This document shows positions 63,663 through 64,000 of a DNA stretch of 64,000 nucleotides, piece by piece. Source of the DNA: Lachnoclostridium sp. An138 (lineage in GTDB: Bacteria > Bacillota > Clostridia > Lachnospirales > Lachnospiraceae); assembly GCF_002160765.1 (NCBI RefSeq), contig NZ_NFLF01000003.1:124001-188000 (forward strand). Direction: 5' to 3'. The notes beneath the pieces were generated by a model. The model made no database searches and had not been told where the DNA came from. It worked only from the letters and a program-made list of their open reading frames with translations. The first letter of the stretch is position 1. Every line of letters starts with the position of its first letter. A program made the position numbers and the translations under genes.

Positions 63663-64000
63663 ATGATACATCATCATTCATCAGGAAAACGCAGACTGTG
63701 GAAGCGGATTTTCTCGATGTGTATCGCACTGATTCTGATCTGCGGAATGACCGTCCCCGCTTCGTCAGTGAGTGCGAGCAGTATCACAGACGGCGTATCA
63801 GAAGAAGTGGAAACGACAGACGGCAAGACTGCGCTGAACGAGACTGCTTCGGGAGAAACTGAAACTGTATCAGGCACAACTGAAATGGAAGCCAGCGAAT
63901 CGAAAACAGACGATTCGGCGACTCAGCCGGACGAAACCACGCCGGAAGGGACAGACGGTTCTGAAACGGATAATTCAGAAACAAATGATTCAGAAACGAA
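63663..64000 (+). CDS. Secreted Ser/Thr/Glu-rich surface protein (5' part)
   Basis: The frame is open from ATG 63663, after AAGGAGG (63650-63656), to the window end: 112 codons without stop. A basic start (GKRRLWKRIF) and hydrophobic core (SMCIALILICGMTVPASS) form a long signal peptide with likely cleavage after VSA. The mature part is low-complexity and acidic, rich in Thr, Ser and Glu, with short SET repeats (GSETDNSETNDSET) at the edge. This is how large cell-wall adhesins or glycan-binding proteins of Lachnospiraceae often begin; no anchor or domain is visible yet. It is probably the gene controlled by the invertible promoter. Confidence 0.8.
   Translation, partial: MIHHHSSGKRRLWKRIFSMCIALILICGMTVPASSVSASSITDGVSEEVETTDGKTALNETASGETETVSGTTEMEASESKTDDSATQPDETTPEGTDGSETDNSETNDSET

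Overview
The window is chromosomal DNA from a low-to-moderate-GC, spore-forming, anaerobic-type Firmicute, most likely a member of the Lachnospiraceae (Clostridia). The family assignment is an inference. It rests on the gene order of the ribosomal protein cluster (S10 to IF-1 with a KOW protein between map and infA), a zinc-type S14, a LysM/DUF3794 spore-coat-type protein, a SigV/RsiV pair, and consensus sigma-A promoters with AGGAGG ribosome binding sites. No tRNA, rRNA, CRISPR array or complete prophage was seen.

Layout. 1-3016: 3' end of dnaE, then pfkA and a SpoU-type RNA methyltransferase. 3104-5637: a PAS-GGDEF diguanylate cyclase and an XRE regulator. 5857-7845 (minus): a KtrA/KtrB-type potassium system. 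8102-11908: galE, a DUF1846 protein and a YcxB-like membrane protein. 11980-18561: pyrG (minus), ftsH, a cytoplasmic alpha-amylase and a Cof-type phosphatase (minus). 18562-19415: a decayed spacer with a DUF2442 remnant, then the S10 promoter and leader. 19416-32634: rpsJ through infA, ending at a strong terminator, so rpmJ-rpsM-rpsK-rpsD-rpoA-rplQ are not adjacent. 32772-37009: PHP phosphatase (minus), then a TetR regulator with a truncated lantibiotic-type ABC transporter and an MFS pump, with three related operator-like dyads. 37159-47198: a zinc alcohol dehydrogenase, lipoproteins, a GH13 glucan hydrolase and a complete sugar ABC importer. 47348-50877 (minus): lipoprotein, PfkB kinase, a 48-residue membrane protein and an AGCS symporter. 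51068-53902: a DAACS symporter and a sigma/anti-sigma pair. 53991-58777 (minus): malQ-plsC-ddl-murF. 58957-60976: a PrcB-like lipoprotein and the LysM/DUF3794 protein. 60977-64000: an accessory region.

The most interesting part is the right end. A tyrosine recombinase gene (62141-63328) lies between two 22-nt inverted repeats (61857-61878 and 63474-63495) that differ at one base. Just inside the left repeat is a good sigma-A promoter pointing outward (leftward). In the orientation shown it fires straight into an orphan intrinsic terminator (61805-61837). If the 1.6-kb segment were inverted, the promoter would point at a gene starting at 63663, which encodes a secreted, Ser/Thr/Glu-rich protein running off the window. 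I read this as a self-contained phase-variation switch, with the recombinase inside its own invertible segment, shown here in the OFF state for a surface protein. The repeats, promoter, terminator and recombinase are visible in the sequence; the switching is inference.

Other items worth a look: small related repeats in the spacers on both sides of rpsH; a 48-bp-period duplication between rpsS and rplV; a deletion that joins an ABC ATPase to the tail of its permease; a solute-binding lipoprotein with an extra C-terminal membrane helix; and a five-copy tandem repeat in front of the alcohol dehydrogenase promoter.
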